From Atherinomorus stipes (taxonomy: Eukaryota; Chordata; Actinopteri; Atheriniformes; Atherinidae), in assembly GCA_023101725.1 (NCBI GenBank), contig JALJCO010009116.1:558001-622000 (forward strand): a DNA stretch of 64,000 nt. The letters run 5' to 3'. The notes beneath the pieces were generated by a model, which was not told the origin of the DNA, made no database searches, and saw only the letters and a program-made list of their open reading frames with translations. The position numbers and the translations under genes are program-made. Of this stretch, positions 48,116 to 57,950 are shown in pieces (positions within the stretch are counted from its first letter, which is position 1; the number at the start of each line of letters is the position of its first letter).

Positions 48116-50462
48116 TCCTGCTTCATAGCATCACACAGTAACTGTAAATTACCATGTTTGAGTTCAAATGCAAACTTTGTTCACATTAATCCCATGACAG
48201 AAGGAAGAACGTCAATTTTTGTAGTCAGCAACAATGGGAGTTTATGCATTGGCTATGTCACTCATGCATGCTTATAGGGGGTGGTCACACTTGGCACGGT
48301 TGGAGTATATCCCACTCTGTAAAATGTTTGACTTAAAAATGTGAGTTAAAGGGCTGCCTTAAAATTTTGAGTTAAATGGAACAATTTTGTGTGTTTAAGA
48401 TGTGTTTGATTAAATATTTTAATTCATAACATATCTGAGGGTTGTTAGTTTAACATAAAATAATACATTAGGACAAAAAAAATGCCAAAGTGCAATTTAC
48501 AGTGAAGGTACAAACAGTGGAGGGTAATATGCTTCATGTTAAAACTTCAGTGTGACCGATGGCCAGGGCGCGGTGCCCAGACCCACCTCCGGAGGTGGTC
48601 TACAATGGTTGCTTGGTTCAGAACAATTGCGCAAGTCATTCACCCATGCAAATGCGATCACATGACATGGTGGCATAGACATGCGTTTCAAACTTTGCAA
48701 GTGTGACCGGAGGTCGTTTGTACTAGATTTTAACACCCGGTGAGTTGATACGGGCAGGGTCACACGTGGCATGATTGGTTTACCCTGCCCGTAACTACAC
48801 ACAAGGTCTGAGTTTTTGTATTAAGTGAATTTGAACAATGTCGGACACTTGTGTTTTTGACTGCAGTAACTGACTTAGGGATAGGGAAGAAACACCAGCG
48901 ATTGGCCTGGATTTGTGCAGTCCATCCTGTAAATTGGAGGCAGTTGCCATGGCACTGGTTCTGCAGTACTCTTTGTCTCTGATTGGCCATGTAATGATCG
49001 CAAAAATGTTGAGTATATCCACTCTCATATAGTCTTTGCTCTATCCCTTCTGTGGAAATGAGGCGCACACTGAGAAACAACCCTTTAAAATTGACCTCCA
49101 AACTGTGCTAATGGGAGACTTCCAACAGCCGCTGGTAAATTCCCATTGATCGACTCATTACTGCCCCCTACTCAAGCCACTGTCTCACAACTTTCCCTCA
49201 TTTCCACAGAATGATAATAGTCAACATCTGTGCAGTCATCACATACAGTAGCTAAACTGGAAACAAAATGTACACTGCCGATACCGTGGTGATGGCTTCC
49301 TGTTCATTTGGCCAACTGCACAATTCCAGGCCGAACGTGGTGTTTTTTCATGGGACACTGGTGGAAACTGATTCTCAGTTTACGAAAGTTCTCCTCTCGT
49401 CAATTGTTCCAGTCAAAACTGCTACAAGTGTCCGGAATAGTTTAAATTCAGTTAATAAACAAACTCACCAGGTCGACTTCAATGGACACCGAACTGCAGA
49501 AACCACTGTGTGCACTTACAACCATGCACGAGTAACGTAGTTACTGCATAGAATATAAAAATTGTCTATGGCGATGCAATTACACAACACCAGCAGAGAA
49601 CAGTTCACCGCATTTTCATGGACAGCGCTGCATTTAGACATATTTAGCTTTAGGGTTGTCTTGTGCATTCAGCCATGATGCGACAGAGTCCAGACCAGGT
49701 CTTTATGAGAAGAAGTTCCAGCAGAATTCCATACAGCTCAGTCTGGTAAAGTGAAAACCTTCTAGTAGTTACTGCAGTCAAATTTTCATGCAGTTTTTCT
49801 TTTTTATGAAGGTTTCGCTGATCAAGAAGTCATTTAAAGATATTCTCAGCTGACAGAAACCACTTAAATGCTTCAGCAGTGAAAGAGCTGAAGTAAAACT
49901 TCTTCAGTCTGAAGACTTATAATGTGTTCACATCCATCACTGGTACTTTTATGTTATTCCATCAACTTGGCGAAACTTTTTTCTTCCTGCCAAACTCCAA
50001 ACTTAATGAAAAAAAGAGAAAAAAATCAATAACTTGGATCTTACCTTAGAAACAGTTGAAAAGGAAATCTATAGAAGTGCAGCACGATTCACCTTCATAA
50101 AGACCGAGATGGGGACGGGGACTAGTCCTCTCTGCTTTTCTCTCAATAACAGTCTAAGCAAGATTCATTTTCTTGCTGTTTCCTGAGCAAGCGAGGGAGT
50201 GTGGAAATGAGAACGCAATAAATCTCACACAGATTCTGGAGTTTGTTAATTTTCACTGATATTGAAGACAGACGTCACCTTTAACGTTTAAATATAAAGA
50301 CAGACCAGCAGCAATGGACAGGAACAGGATCCTTAGAGGATGATGATGGTCAATGCTTTATGAAACTCTAATGATGTTATTAAACTTCTCATTAACTGGC
50401 CTCTTTAAAACCTCTTCTCTGTATTACATTGTCCATGTAAATACTGCACTCATCTGTCACTA
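48116..50462. other. dcc intron e-f, no supported gene
   Basis: A short hairpin-forming stretch lies around 48750-48792 (CGGGCAGGGT ... ACCCTGCCCG). GGTCACAC words recur around 48280 and 48755, suggesting a diverged MITE. No exon was recognised. Confidence 0.4.
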
Positions 50463-50730
50463 TATCAGCTCCACCTTCTAGTACAGGGTTCCACTCATCA
50501 GACCAGCAACGTTTCTCCATCTTCTATTGTCCAGTGTTGGTGAGTCTGTTGAGTTCTCTGGAAACCTTAGAGATGGCTGTGTCTGAAAATCCCACATATT
50601 CCCAACCATTACATTTTCTTTCTTCCTCATTCTGATGCTCAGTTTGAACTTAAGCAAGTCTCTACCATGTCTAGATGCTGCCGTTTGATTGGCTGGTTAA
50701 CAGGTGGACCTGATAAGCGGCTAGTGAGTG
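50463..50730 (-). mobile_element. Fragment of Tc1-like relic just upstream of dcc exon f, minus strand
   Basis: CATCAGACCAGCAACGTTTC, GAAACCTTAGAGATGGCTGT and the terminal TGATAAGCGGCTAGTGAGTG are diverged reverse-complement forms of the family at 19946-21023. It ends 68 bases before exon f. Confidence 0.82.
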
Positions 50731-50798
50731 TTTGTAACATGGTGATTCTGTCTGGTCAGAGACGAAATATTAACTTCTTCCAACATAATTTTTTCCAG

Positions 50799-50937
50799 TC
50801 TGCAGACACCACGGCTCTCAGCCACACCGTCACCGGCCTCAAACCAAACACCATGTATGAGTTTGCTGTCATGGTAACCAAAGGTCGCAAGTCCAGTACC
50901 TGGAGTATGACGGCACATGCCACAACATATGAAGCAG
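50799..50937 (+). CDS. dcc: dcc internal exon f: end of FN3 domain 5
   Basis: The exon encodes [20 protein letters not shown] and [20 protein letters not shown] up to ATTYEA. These are the final strands of FN3 domain 5, a netrin-1-binding domain of [12 protein letters not shown] is the FN3 tyrosine-corner motif, and [15 protein letters not shown] matches mammalian DCC. It is 139 bases, phase 0 in and phase 1 out. The acceptor TTTTCCAG ends at 50798 and the donor is a strong GTAAGT from 50938. A second AG (TCTGCAG) occurs 6 bases into the exon. Using it would remove two codons in frame (NAGNAG-like choice), but there is no evidence that it is used. A Tc1-like transposon relic ends about 70 bases upstream of the acceptor. 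Confidence 0.97.
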
Positions 50938-51911
50938 GTAAGTCTGTCCCACTCCTCCACACAAAGCGGCGGGGGGTCAGGACGATGAAGCTTTTCAGCT
51001 GAAACATTTTTAAAGCTCACGTTTCTGTTGTAAATATGGTGGTCCACAAATCTGAGCACACCAAAAACAATGAGTTGTGGAAGTTTATTTCCCTCCCCTC
51101 CCTGAACAGCAATTATTTTTAACAAGGAGTTGAGCCATGGACAGGAATCATGTTGTGGTTGAGTGAAGGAACATGGCCGAGCTCCGCTCTCCCCAGCAAC
51201 AACACAACACAACAACACACCCAAATCAAAATGTCAGGGTATCTCTTTCACTACATACAATCATGTTTGCCGGCTTTGTCACCCAATTAAGCGTGAACGG
51301 CATTACGCCATCGGCTCCCCGAGGCCCAGTGGAATACATTGACATTCAGAGCGAGCAGACGGACTGAGTCCACTCAGCCCAGCACTGATCCACCTACTCA
51401 GGAGGCACTGGCCAAACACACTCTCACTGCAGTTTATAACACATCTGCCTCAGTAAAAAAAACACCTGCTGAGGCTAAAACACACCTGTTGAGACATCGG
51501 AGATCAGAGGTGCAGCTTTTAGCACCACAGTGATAAGTCATAAATATGATCCAAATACTCTGAAAGAGAAAAAAAAGCCCTGCAGAGCAACTCTTCCAAC
51601 ATTTTCTCATTGGTGATGAAGTCAATGCTGAAAAACTTTGTGCTAACAACACATCAGTGGTTATGAAGAGCTTTCCAACTTGCATCGATGGCTGAGTTTT
51701 CCTCAGACTTGTGTAAAAACCACCAACCTTCCTTTGTAGGAAGGTTTAATACTGATTAGAATCGAGAATAGTCACAGTTGTTAGTGGACTAGCCTGATTC
51801 TTGCACCTCATGGTTAATTAGAAACCCATAAACACGTCATTTCAAGAGGGAAAGATAAGTTTATGGCACAACATGCACTGACCTCCAGAGATCTACACTG
51901 ATGTAGTGTAA
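50938..51911. other. dcc intron f-g, 5' part
   Basis: No exon or bounded repeat is supported. Confidence 0.5.
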
Positions 51912-52503
51912 AGGCCCTTTCAGATAGAACGCGGCAAGCGCAAGAGGACGGCGGCAAACCCATTCATTGTGTATGTGGTACCGCCGCGGCAGCGCGTTCC
52001 GCCATGCCGCGGAGCACCGCGGCGCGCAAGGTGGGCGCATGCCGCCGCCGTGGCGCTGACGCCGCTGCGCTCGAATTGAACATTTTTTAATTCGGGCGCA
52101 GCGCGCTGTGACGACATCCTAGCGCGTCCAATAGGAGAGGCCAGTTCAGGGAAAAAAAAGTGGTCATTGTTCAGCCTGAAGTAAACCTGGAAGCGGTCTG
52201 TGTGAAAGAATGCAGCTCGCGGACGAGCCTGAACTCCCCCAAGTTCTGCCTTGTTATCAGGATCAGGTGGACCCCCACCCTTTTATCTGCTGCTGATCTC
52301 CTCCTGCTCCTCTGGAGCAAAGCTCTTGCTGCGACAATGAGATGTACATCTCTCACAACGAAGCGTGCCGGGGAGGAAACACTTCCTGGTCTGTCGCTTA
52401 GCAACGCGTGCCTGACGTGTTTGCTGCCGCCGGGTCTGCCGCCGACTCTGCGCCCTACCCCGCGGTGAACTCGGCGAAAAACGCGTTCTATCTGAAAGGG
52501 CCT
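51912..52503. mobile_element. GC-rich MITE with 23-base inverted ends and TAA duplication
   Basis: The left end AGGCCCTTTCAGATAGAACG and the right end CGTTCTATCTGAAAGGGCCT are perfect inverted repeats flanked by TAA (51909-51911 and 52504-52506). A 3-base TWA-type duplication suits PIF/Harbinger. The interior is CpG-dense (GCCGCCGC, GCGGCGC words) and produces long but meaningless frames on both strands. Confidence 0.9.
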
Positions 52504-52506
52504 TAA

Positions 52507-52963
52507 GGCAGACAGGACATGCAGAGATGAGATGTTGGGAGTTAGGAGAGTTTCTGAATTCATTTCTCAAGCATCAGGGAGAAAAAAAAATTAAAAAGTC
52601 GCTAGTACTACATTGATGCTTCAGTACCATAAACACTACCAGGTTGAAAACCAGCGGTGCACTGTAGGCAGTCCTGATAATCTAGTGAGAGACGATCAAT
52701 AAAAACTTTGACAACATTGCTGCTGGTCTGGTTATATGGAGGTCCATCATGGGATATAACGCAAGAATGTCATGGACAAGTCAAACTTGCTTGTTAATTT
52801 TAATCCACAGCTGTAGACAGCTTGATTTCTTCAGATTTGTGTCAACAGCTCAGCACTTCTGCTTACATACAAGCCAGCAGATTACTGATGATGTATGCTA
52901 TTGTTGAAGGGATGTCCCAATTAGTAGGGGTTGACTTTCTGCCCTACCCCCCGTAGCTTCGCT
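52507..52963. other. dcc intron f-g, middle part
   Basis: No exon or bounded repeat is seen. Confidence 0.5.
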
Positions 52964-52967
52964 TTAA

Positions 52968-53420
52968 AGACCCACAACGTAACTATTAGACCTCAAAAAT
53001 CTGCATTTCTGACTTGTTTTGATGGCACACAAACATTCATTATGTGCCTTTTCCAGCCGTCACTGCCCAGCGGCATCCCGAGGCTCAGAAATAACACTAT
53101 GTAACTGGGGACCGTGACGTTGCAACTGACTATTGGTTGCGCACCGCATCACTTACTAGCAAATGGATATGAACCAGATATGAACACAGCAGGTGTTTTG
53201 AACATGCATCATGTTGGATTCGGTAAAGAAACACAAGGAAACATGACTGGAAGAAGGGAGGAAAAGAAGGAAAGGAAGGGACAGAACAAGAGTCAAGATA
53301 AGACCGTCTTTTACTGGCTGGAGTGAATCACAGTACAGGTACAATGTAAATGGATGCTAGTTTAGCTGCTGATAGTGTGCGCGTCACTGAGAAAACAGCT
53401 AAAAGCTCTGTTGTGTGTCT
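52968..53420 (-). mobile_element. TTAA MITE family A, copy 3, minus strand
   Basis: It runs from AGACCCACAACGTAACTATT to GCTCTGTTGTGTGTCT. TTAA at 52964-52967 is matched by a mutated TTCA at 53421-53424. The interior is the reverse complement of the copy at 22047 (for example TTGCAACTGACTATTGGTTG). Confidence 0.87.
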
Positions 53421-53424
53421 TTCA

Positions 53425-54367
53425 GTGGCAAGGGCCAAGGGGAAGGGGGAAGGGTTAGGGCTTAAAAAGAGAACTGAGATTGGGCATTGTCTTGTGTTAA
53501 CACCCATTTTTATTCCCTTAGCTCTGTGTGAGGTGTGTGGTCTACTGTTGTTTTTTATTTGGCATTTTACTGTTTTTTCTATTGTGGTTTTATTGGTCTC
53601 CTGTTGTCTTTAATTAGTGTTTTTAATGTGTTTTCAATGATCTATTATTTATTTGTCATTTCAATTTTATAATTGTTTTCTTTTAGCTTTATTTATTTTG
53701 CAGCCCTTTGGAAACACTTGGTTGTAAAATGTGCTCTACAAATAAAGTGGATTGGATAATACATATTATTTGAAGTGCATCTCAGGTGCTTTGGCAAGAA
53801 AAAGAAAACACTAAAAATCACAAATTGCTGTTTATAGCTGAAGTTGCAGAAAAATCTGCAATTTTCAATCAAAAGCAGCATAAGAAGATCCTGGAGGGAC
53901 TGATTATAAAAGGCATGTCATGTTTGCGTGAGATTCAGGCTTGCAGGTTTCGTAGAAAATATTATTACTGCTGAACAGTCATCCCAGTCAGCTACAGTGA
54001 TTGCAAATGAGAGATAGTTTTAATTATCTTTGATTTGACTGCTTGAACAGGTAATTTATCCCAGCATGTATGAGGACAGTGTATTATCACACCATCTCCA
54101 ACTGGATTTATGACAAGTACCTGGCATCAGACGTGTAATTACCCCCAACAGGAGGCACTTTCATGAGCCAGCTCAGGTGCTGAGCAGGGAGTCCAAAAAA
54201 GACAAAAAAAAAAGAAAGAAAAAAATATGATCTAATCTGGTTTAATTACATCAACTCGGGACACACATGCAGCCATCACTTACCAAAGGTCCAGCTGGTT
54301 TCCATGGAGATAGTAGTGAACATAAAGCCAGTGTCTTCTTCTCATCTGTCCATCATTTCATTGTCAG
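53425..54367. other. dcc intron f-g, 3' part
   Basis: No extra exon is supported. A poly-A/AAAGAAAG stretch lies near 54200-54225. Confidence 0.5.
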
Positions 54368-54475
54368 CTCCTAGCTCCGCCCCCAAAGACCTGACGGTGA
54401 TCAGCCGCGAGGGACGTCCTCGAGCCGTCCTGATCAGCTGGCAGCCGCCCATGGAGGCCAATGGACGGATCACAG
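54368..54475 (+). CDS. dcc: dcc internal exon g: first part of FN3 domain 6
   Basis: The exon encodes [20 protein letters not shown] followed by [16 protein letters not shown], the A to C strands of FN3 domain 6. It is 108 bases, phase 1 at both ends, with acceptor CATTGTCAG ending at 54367 and donor GTGAGT from 54476. [18 protein letters not shown] is highly conserved in DCC. Only 35 bases separate the donor from the terminal inverted repeat of a Tc1-like relic that occupies most of the next intron. Confidence 0.97.
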
Positions 54476-54510
54476 GTGAGTGTTTTTCTGGATCAACAAC
54501 TCTGACAACA

Positions 54511-55846
54511 TACACTATATTGCCAAAAGTATTTTCTCACCCATCCAAATTATGGGAATCAGGTGTTCCAATCACTTCCATGGCCACAGGTGTATAAATG
54601 AAGCAGCTCGGCATGCAGACTGTTTTTACAAACGTGTGAAAGAATGTGTCGCTCTCAGGAGATCAGTGAATTCCAGCGTGGAACTGTGATAGGATGCCAC
54701 CTGTGCAACAAATCCAGTCATGAAATTTCCTCACTCCTAAATATTCCACAGTCAGTTGTCAGCTGTATTATAAGAAAATGGAAGCGTTTGGGAACGACAA
54801 CAACTTAGCCACAAAGTGGAAGGCCACGTAAACTGACGGAGTGGGGTCAGCGGATGCTGAAGCGCATAGTGTGAAGAGGTCGCCAACTTTCTGCAGAGTC
54901 AATCACTACAGACCTTCAAACTTCATGTGGCTTCTTCAGAGCAGCTGCATCACCAAGTGCAATGCAAAGCGTGGGATGCAGTGGTGTCACGCTTTTCCAT
55001 CTGGCAATCTGATGGATGAGTCTGGGTTTGGTGGTTGCCAGAAGAACGGTACTTGTCTGATTGCATTGTGCCAAGTGTAAAGTTTGGTGGAGGTAGGATT
55101 ATGGTGTGGGCTGGTTTTTCAGGAGCTGGGCTTGGCCCCTTAGTTCCAGTTAAAGGAACTCTGAATGCTTCAGCATAACAAGACATTCTGGACAATTCCA
55201 TGCTCCCAACTTTGTGGGAACAGTTTGGAGCTGGCCCCTTCCTCTTCCAACATGACTGTGCACCAGTGCACAAAGCAGGTCCATAAAGACCTGGATGCAG
55301 AGTCTGGTGTGGTGGAACTGAACTGGCCTGCACAGAGTCCTGACCTTAACGCAACAGAACACCTTTGGGATGAATTAGAGCGGAGACTGAGAGCCAGGCC
55401 TTCTGGTCCAACATCAGTGTGACCTCACTAATGCGCTTCTGGAAGAATGGTCAAAAATTCCCATAAACACGGGGAGGTGATTAGCTCAGTTGGTTGAGCA
55501 GCCGCCCCATGAACAGAGGCTACAGCTCCTCAGCGCAGTTGGCCCCGGTTCGATTCCCGGTCCAGGTCCCTTTGCTGCATGTCACTCCCCACTCTCTCTG
55601 CCCCTTTCCTGTCGCTATACACTGTCATATAAAGGCCACTAGTGCCCAAAAAATCCTCTAAAAAAAAAAAAAGATTCCCATAAACACTCCTAAACCTCGT
55701 GAACAGCCTTCCCAGAAGAGTTGAAGCTGTTCTAGCTGCAAAGGTGGACCAACGTCATATTAAACCCTATGGATTAGGAATGGGATGTCACTTAAGCTCA
55801 TATGTGAGTCAAAGCAGGTGAGTGAATAATTTTGGCATATAGTGTA
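54511..55846 (+). mobile_element. Tc1-like transposon relic, copy 2, split by a SINE
   Basis: The inverted ends are TACACTATATTGCCAAAAGT and TTTTGGCATATAGTGTA. It shares the whole layout with the copy at 37498-38681, including NWPAQSPDLNATEHLWDELE (third acidic residue intact in this stretch). The frame is interrupted by stops and indels and by the SINE at 55471-55673. It starts 35 bases after the dcc exon g donor. Confidence 0.94.
55471..55673 (+). mobile_element. tRNA-derived SINE with 14-bp target duplication
   Basis: ATTCCCATAAACAC is duplicated at 55457-55470 and 55674-55687. The head GATTAGCTCAGTTGGTTGAG contains an A-box and CCGGTTCGATTCCCGG a consensus B-box (GGTTCGATTCC). A short body (CTGCATGTCACTCCCCACTC) and a poly-A tail follow. 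It is a retroposed SINE, younger than the Tc1 relic it sits in, and different from the SINE at 45240. Confidence 0.95.
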
Positions 55847-56140
55847 TCAAACATCCCATGCAGGAGTTCAGTTGTTCTTTGTGCAGACTTTCTTCCATTG
55901 TTCCTGCTTGTCTTCCTCCGGGCGACTGGCTTACAGTAGCTGGAAAAGCTTCCATTTTAACGAGCTCTGCTGCCTCTGCAGCGTCCCTGAGGATGAACGC
56001 AACAACCCCTGCAGGCGTTCCAGCCGAGCATGGAGCAACATCCAGATCAAAGATCAAACGCTTGAATGTTTTGTCCTTCTTCGACTTTTACGTTTACTTA
56101 TAGATGGGTATTTTCATTCCGTATGTTTTATTCACCCCAG

Positions 56141-56335
56141 GTTATATCCTTTATTACACCCTGGATAAGAATATTCCAATAGACGACTGGGTGATGGAGA
56201 CTATCAGCGGTGACCGGCTGACCCACCAGGTCGTGGATCTGAACCTCGACACTGTTTATTACTTCAGGATTCAGGCCAAAAATGCCAAAGGGGTGGGCCC
56301 CCTGTCCGAGCCCATCCACTTCAAGACGGCCAAAG
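56141..56335 (+). CDS. dcc: dcc internal exon h: end of FN3 domain 6
   Basis: The exon encodes [20 protein letters not shown], then [18 protein letters not shown] and [19 protein letters not shown], ending HFKTAK. This completes FN3 domain 6, the membrane-proximal FN3 domain. [19 protein letters not shown] separates DCC from neogenin, whose equivalent stretch is different. It is 195 bases, phase 1 at both ends. The acceptor CACCCCAG ends at 56140. The donor is a weaker GTGTGT from 56336, and the following intron is only 113 bases. Confidence 0.97.
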
Positions 56336-56448
56336 GTGTGTCTGAGCATGCAAATGTGTGTGTGATGATCCAGATCTGCTTTAAATGTAAATGTATTCCT
56401 TTATTTCAAAGTTCAGAGATGTACTCACGCTCTCGTTTGCTCTTTCAG

Positions 56449-56481
56449 TGGAGCATCCAGACAAGATGGCCAACGATCAAG
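56449..56481 (+). CDS. dcc: dcc internal exon i: 33-base juxtamembrane exon
   Basis: This very short exon encodes [11 protein letters not shown] (the valine and the final residue are split across junctions). That is the DCC segment between FN3 domain 6 and the transmembrane helix, and its exact match to mammalian DCC is the clearest sign that the gene is dcc. It is 33 bases, phase 1 at both ends, so skipping it would keep the frame. The acceptor CTCTTTCAG ends at 56448. The donor GTGGGC from 56482 lacks the usual A at +3 and +4. No exon for the transmembrane region (expected next) was found in the remaining 7.5 kb. Confidence 0.95.
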
Positions 56482-57029
56482 GTGGGCTTCTCATATTTTC
56501 AAAGTTCTTATTTAACACGGCTCATATTGACATTGACTTCAAAGATTTTAAATAGTTCTCCGAGCTGTCTTGTCATTTCATGCCTTTGCATCAGATCATC
56601 TCTAAATCAGGTCTAATATCTAGAAGGCATGTCGGAGATCTGAATCATCCCCAAATCATCACTGGCATTTATCTGAATTTCTGCTCACGCTTACTTTCAA
56701 AATGTATTTGATCTCAAATATGAGCTCGAGTATTTCATCTCTTATCTTCGGAGCAGGTTTCATCAGCCCCCCCCCTCTTTATTCTAATGTCATTCTGGTG
56801 TGTTTTATTCCAAACATAACAAGGAGACATATATGTGGTATGTATAATAAAAGCAGTAAATGGGCATGTTTGCAGGGCTGAAATTATATCTACATCCAGG
56901 AGACAAGTCTGTTGCTTCCTGTAGTTTAGTAGTTTCCCATTAAATAAAAGCCTAAATTCACAATTGTAATTGAAATAACAACTGAAAAAGTCAAATTATA
57001 ATTTTGGAAAATTAAATATTGATTTTTAA
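56482..57029. other. dcc: dcc intron downstream of exon i (continues to window end)
   Basis: The exon for the transmembrane region was not found from here to 64000, so the intron is at least 7.5 kb. This stretch shows no bounded repeat. Confidence 0.6.
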
Positions 57030-57345
57030 TATTGGTTTAAAAGAATGTATTTAAAAAAACAAATAAACAAACAAATTTGTCCCAGACAAATTAGAGCACC
57101 TTGCTCGTGAACAGTGGGTCAGAATACCTGTTAGCAGGTGCTGAAGTCTGACTGGACATCACAGAATTGCAGTGATTGCCTCAAAATATTGCTCAACAAC
57201 ATTTTAGTTCAGGTTATATTTCTGTTGAACCACAATTCAAAATCAATGTCATGATTTTCGTTTAAAAATATATTATTACTTCTGTCATTGTTAACTTATT
57301 CACTGAAAACTGATTTTTTTTCTTCTTTAATGGGAAGACATGTAA
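57030..57345 (+). mobile_element. Non-autonomous element family C, copy 3 (opposite orientation)
   Basis: CACAGAATTGCAGTGATTGC and ATTCAAAATCAATGTCATGA are the reverse complement of the neighbouring copy at 57434-57950. The two form a head-to-head inverted pair around an AT-rich spacer. Confidence 0.75.
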
Positions 57346-57382
57346 ACATCTGGGCACAAATGTGTGTGTGTACATATACATA

Positions 57383-57425
57383 AACATATATATATGTATA
57401 TATATATATATACATATATATACAT
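57383..57425 (+). repeat. AT-rich microsatellite
   Basis: ATATATATGTATATATATAT-type sequence lies between the two inverted family C copies. Confidence 0.85.
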
Positions 57426-57433
57426 GATGTATA

Positions 57434-57950
57434 CAGTCGTCCTCGAAATTATTCATACCCTCCAATTAAAGAAGAAAAAATAAAATCAAAAGTTGAAATT
57501 TACAAAAGTAAAAATAAAAATTCTATGAAAATCATGACACTGATTTTGAATTGTGATTCCAACAAAATACCAAAAATGAACATAAAAAAAATAAAACAAG
57601 TAAACAAGCATGATGGGGCTCTGAAGCTCAAATGTTGTTGAGCAAGACTTTGAGCCAATCACTGCAATCAGGTGTTTTCTGTAATGTTCAAAAAGACTTC
57701 TGCACCTGTTGACAGGTATGTTGGTCCACTGTTCATGGGAAAGGTGCTCTAATGTGTCTGAGACAGTTTTGTTTATTTTTATTATCATTATTTCCAACCA
57801 AAATTCAAAAGTAATATTTTATTTCACCAAATCATAATTTAGTAATTTTTTATTTATTCGTAGTTTCTTTAGTTTTTTGTTATCTAATTACGATTGTGAA
57901 TTTAGCCTTTTCTTTAATTGGTGGGTATGAATAATTTATACTCTCCAATT
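57434..57950 (-). mobile_element. Non-autonomous element family C, copy 4, with recognisable ends
   Basis: It begins AGTCGTCCTCGAAATTATTC and ends AATTGGTGGGTATGAATAAT; the ATTATTCATACCCTCCAATT and reverse words are the inverted ends. The interior has AACAAGCATGATGGGGCTCT. It is a Tc1-like MITE by its end type. Confidence 0.8.

Noticed and set aside
48750..48792. Hairpin (CGGGCAGGGT / ACCCTGCCCG) as a terminator or small RNA
   Set aside because: A single imperfect palindrome in an intron is not enough to support an RNA gene.
50804..50805. Second acceptor six bases into dcc exon f
   Set aside because: In frame but without its own pyrimidine tract; the first AG gives the conserved protein start SADTT. 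Noted in the exon entry only.
52160..52570. Overlapping 95-130 codon frames on both strands
   Set aside because: They lie inside a CpG-rich MITE with perfect inverted ends; high GC lowers stop frequency.
55471..55570. tRNA gene
   Set aside because: The A and B boxes are good, but the segment is followed by a SINE body and poly-A and flanked by a target duplication; the cloverleaf is not complete.
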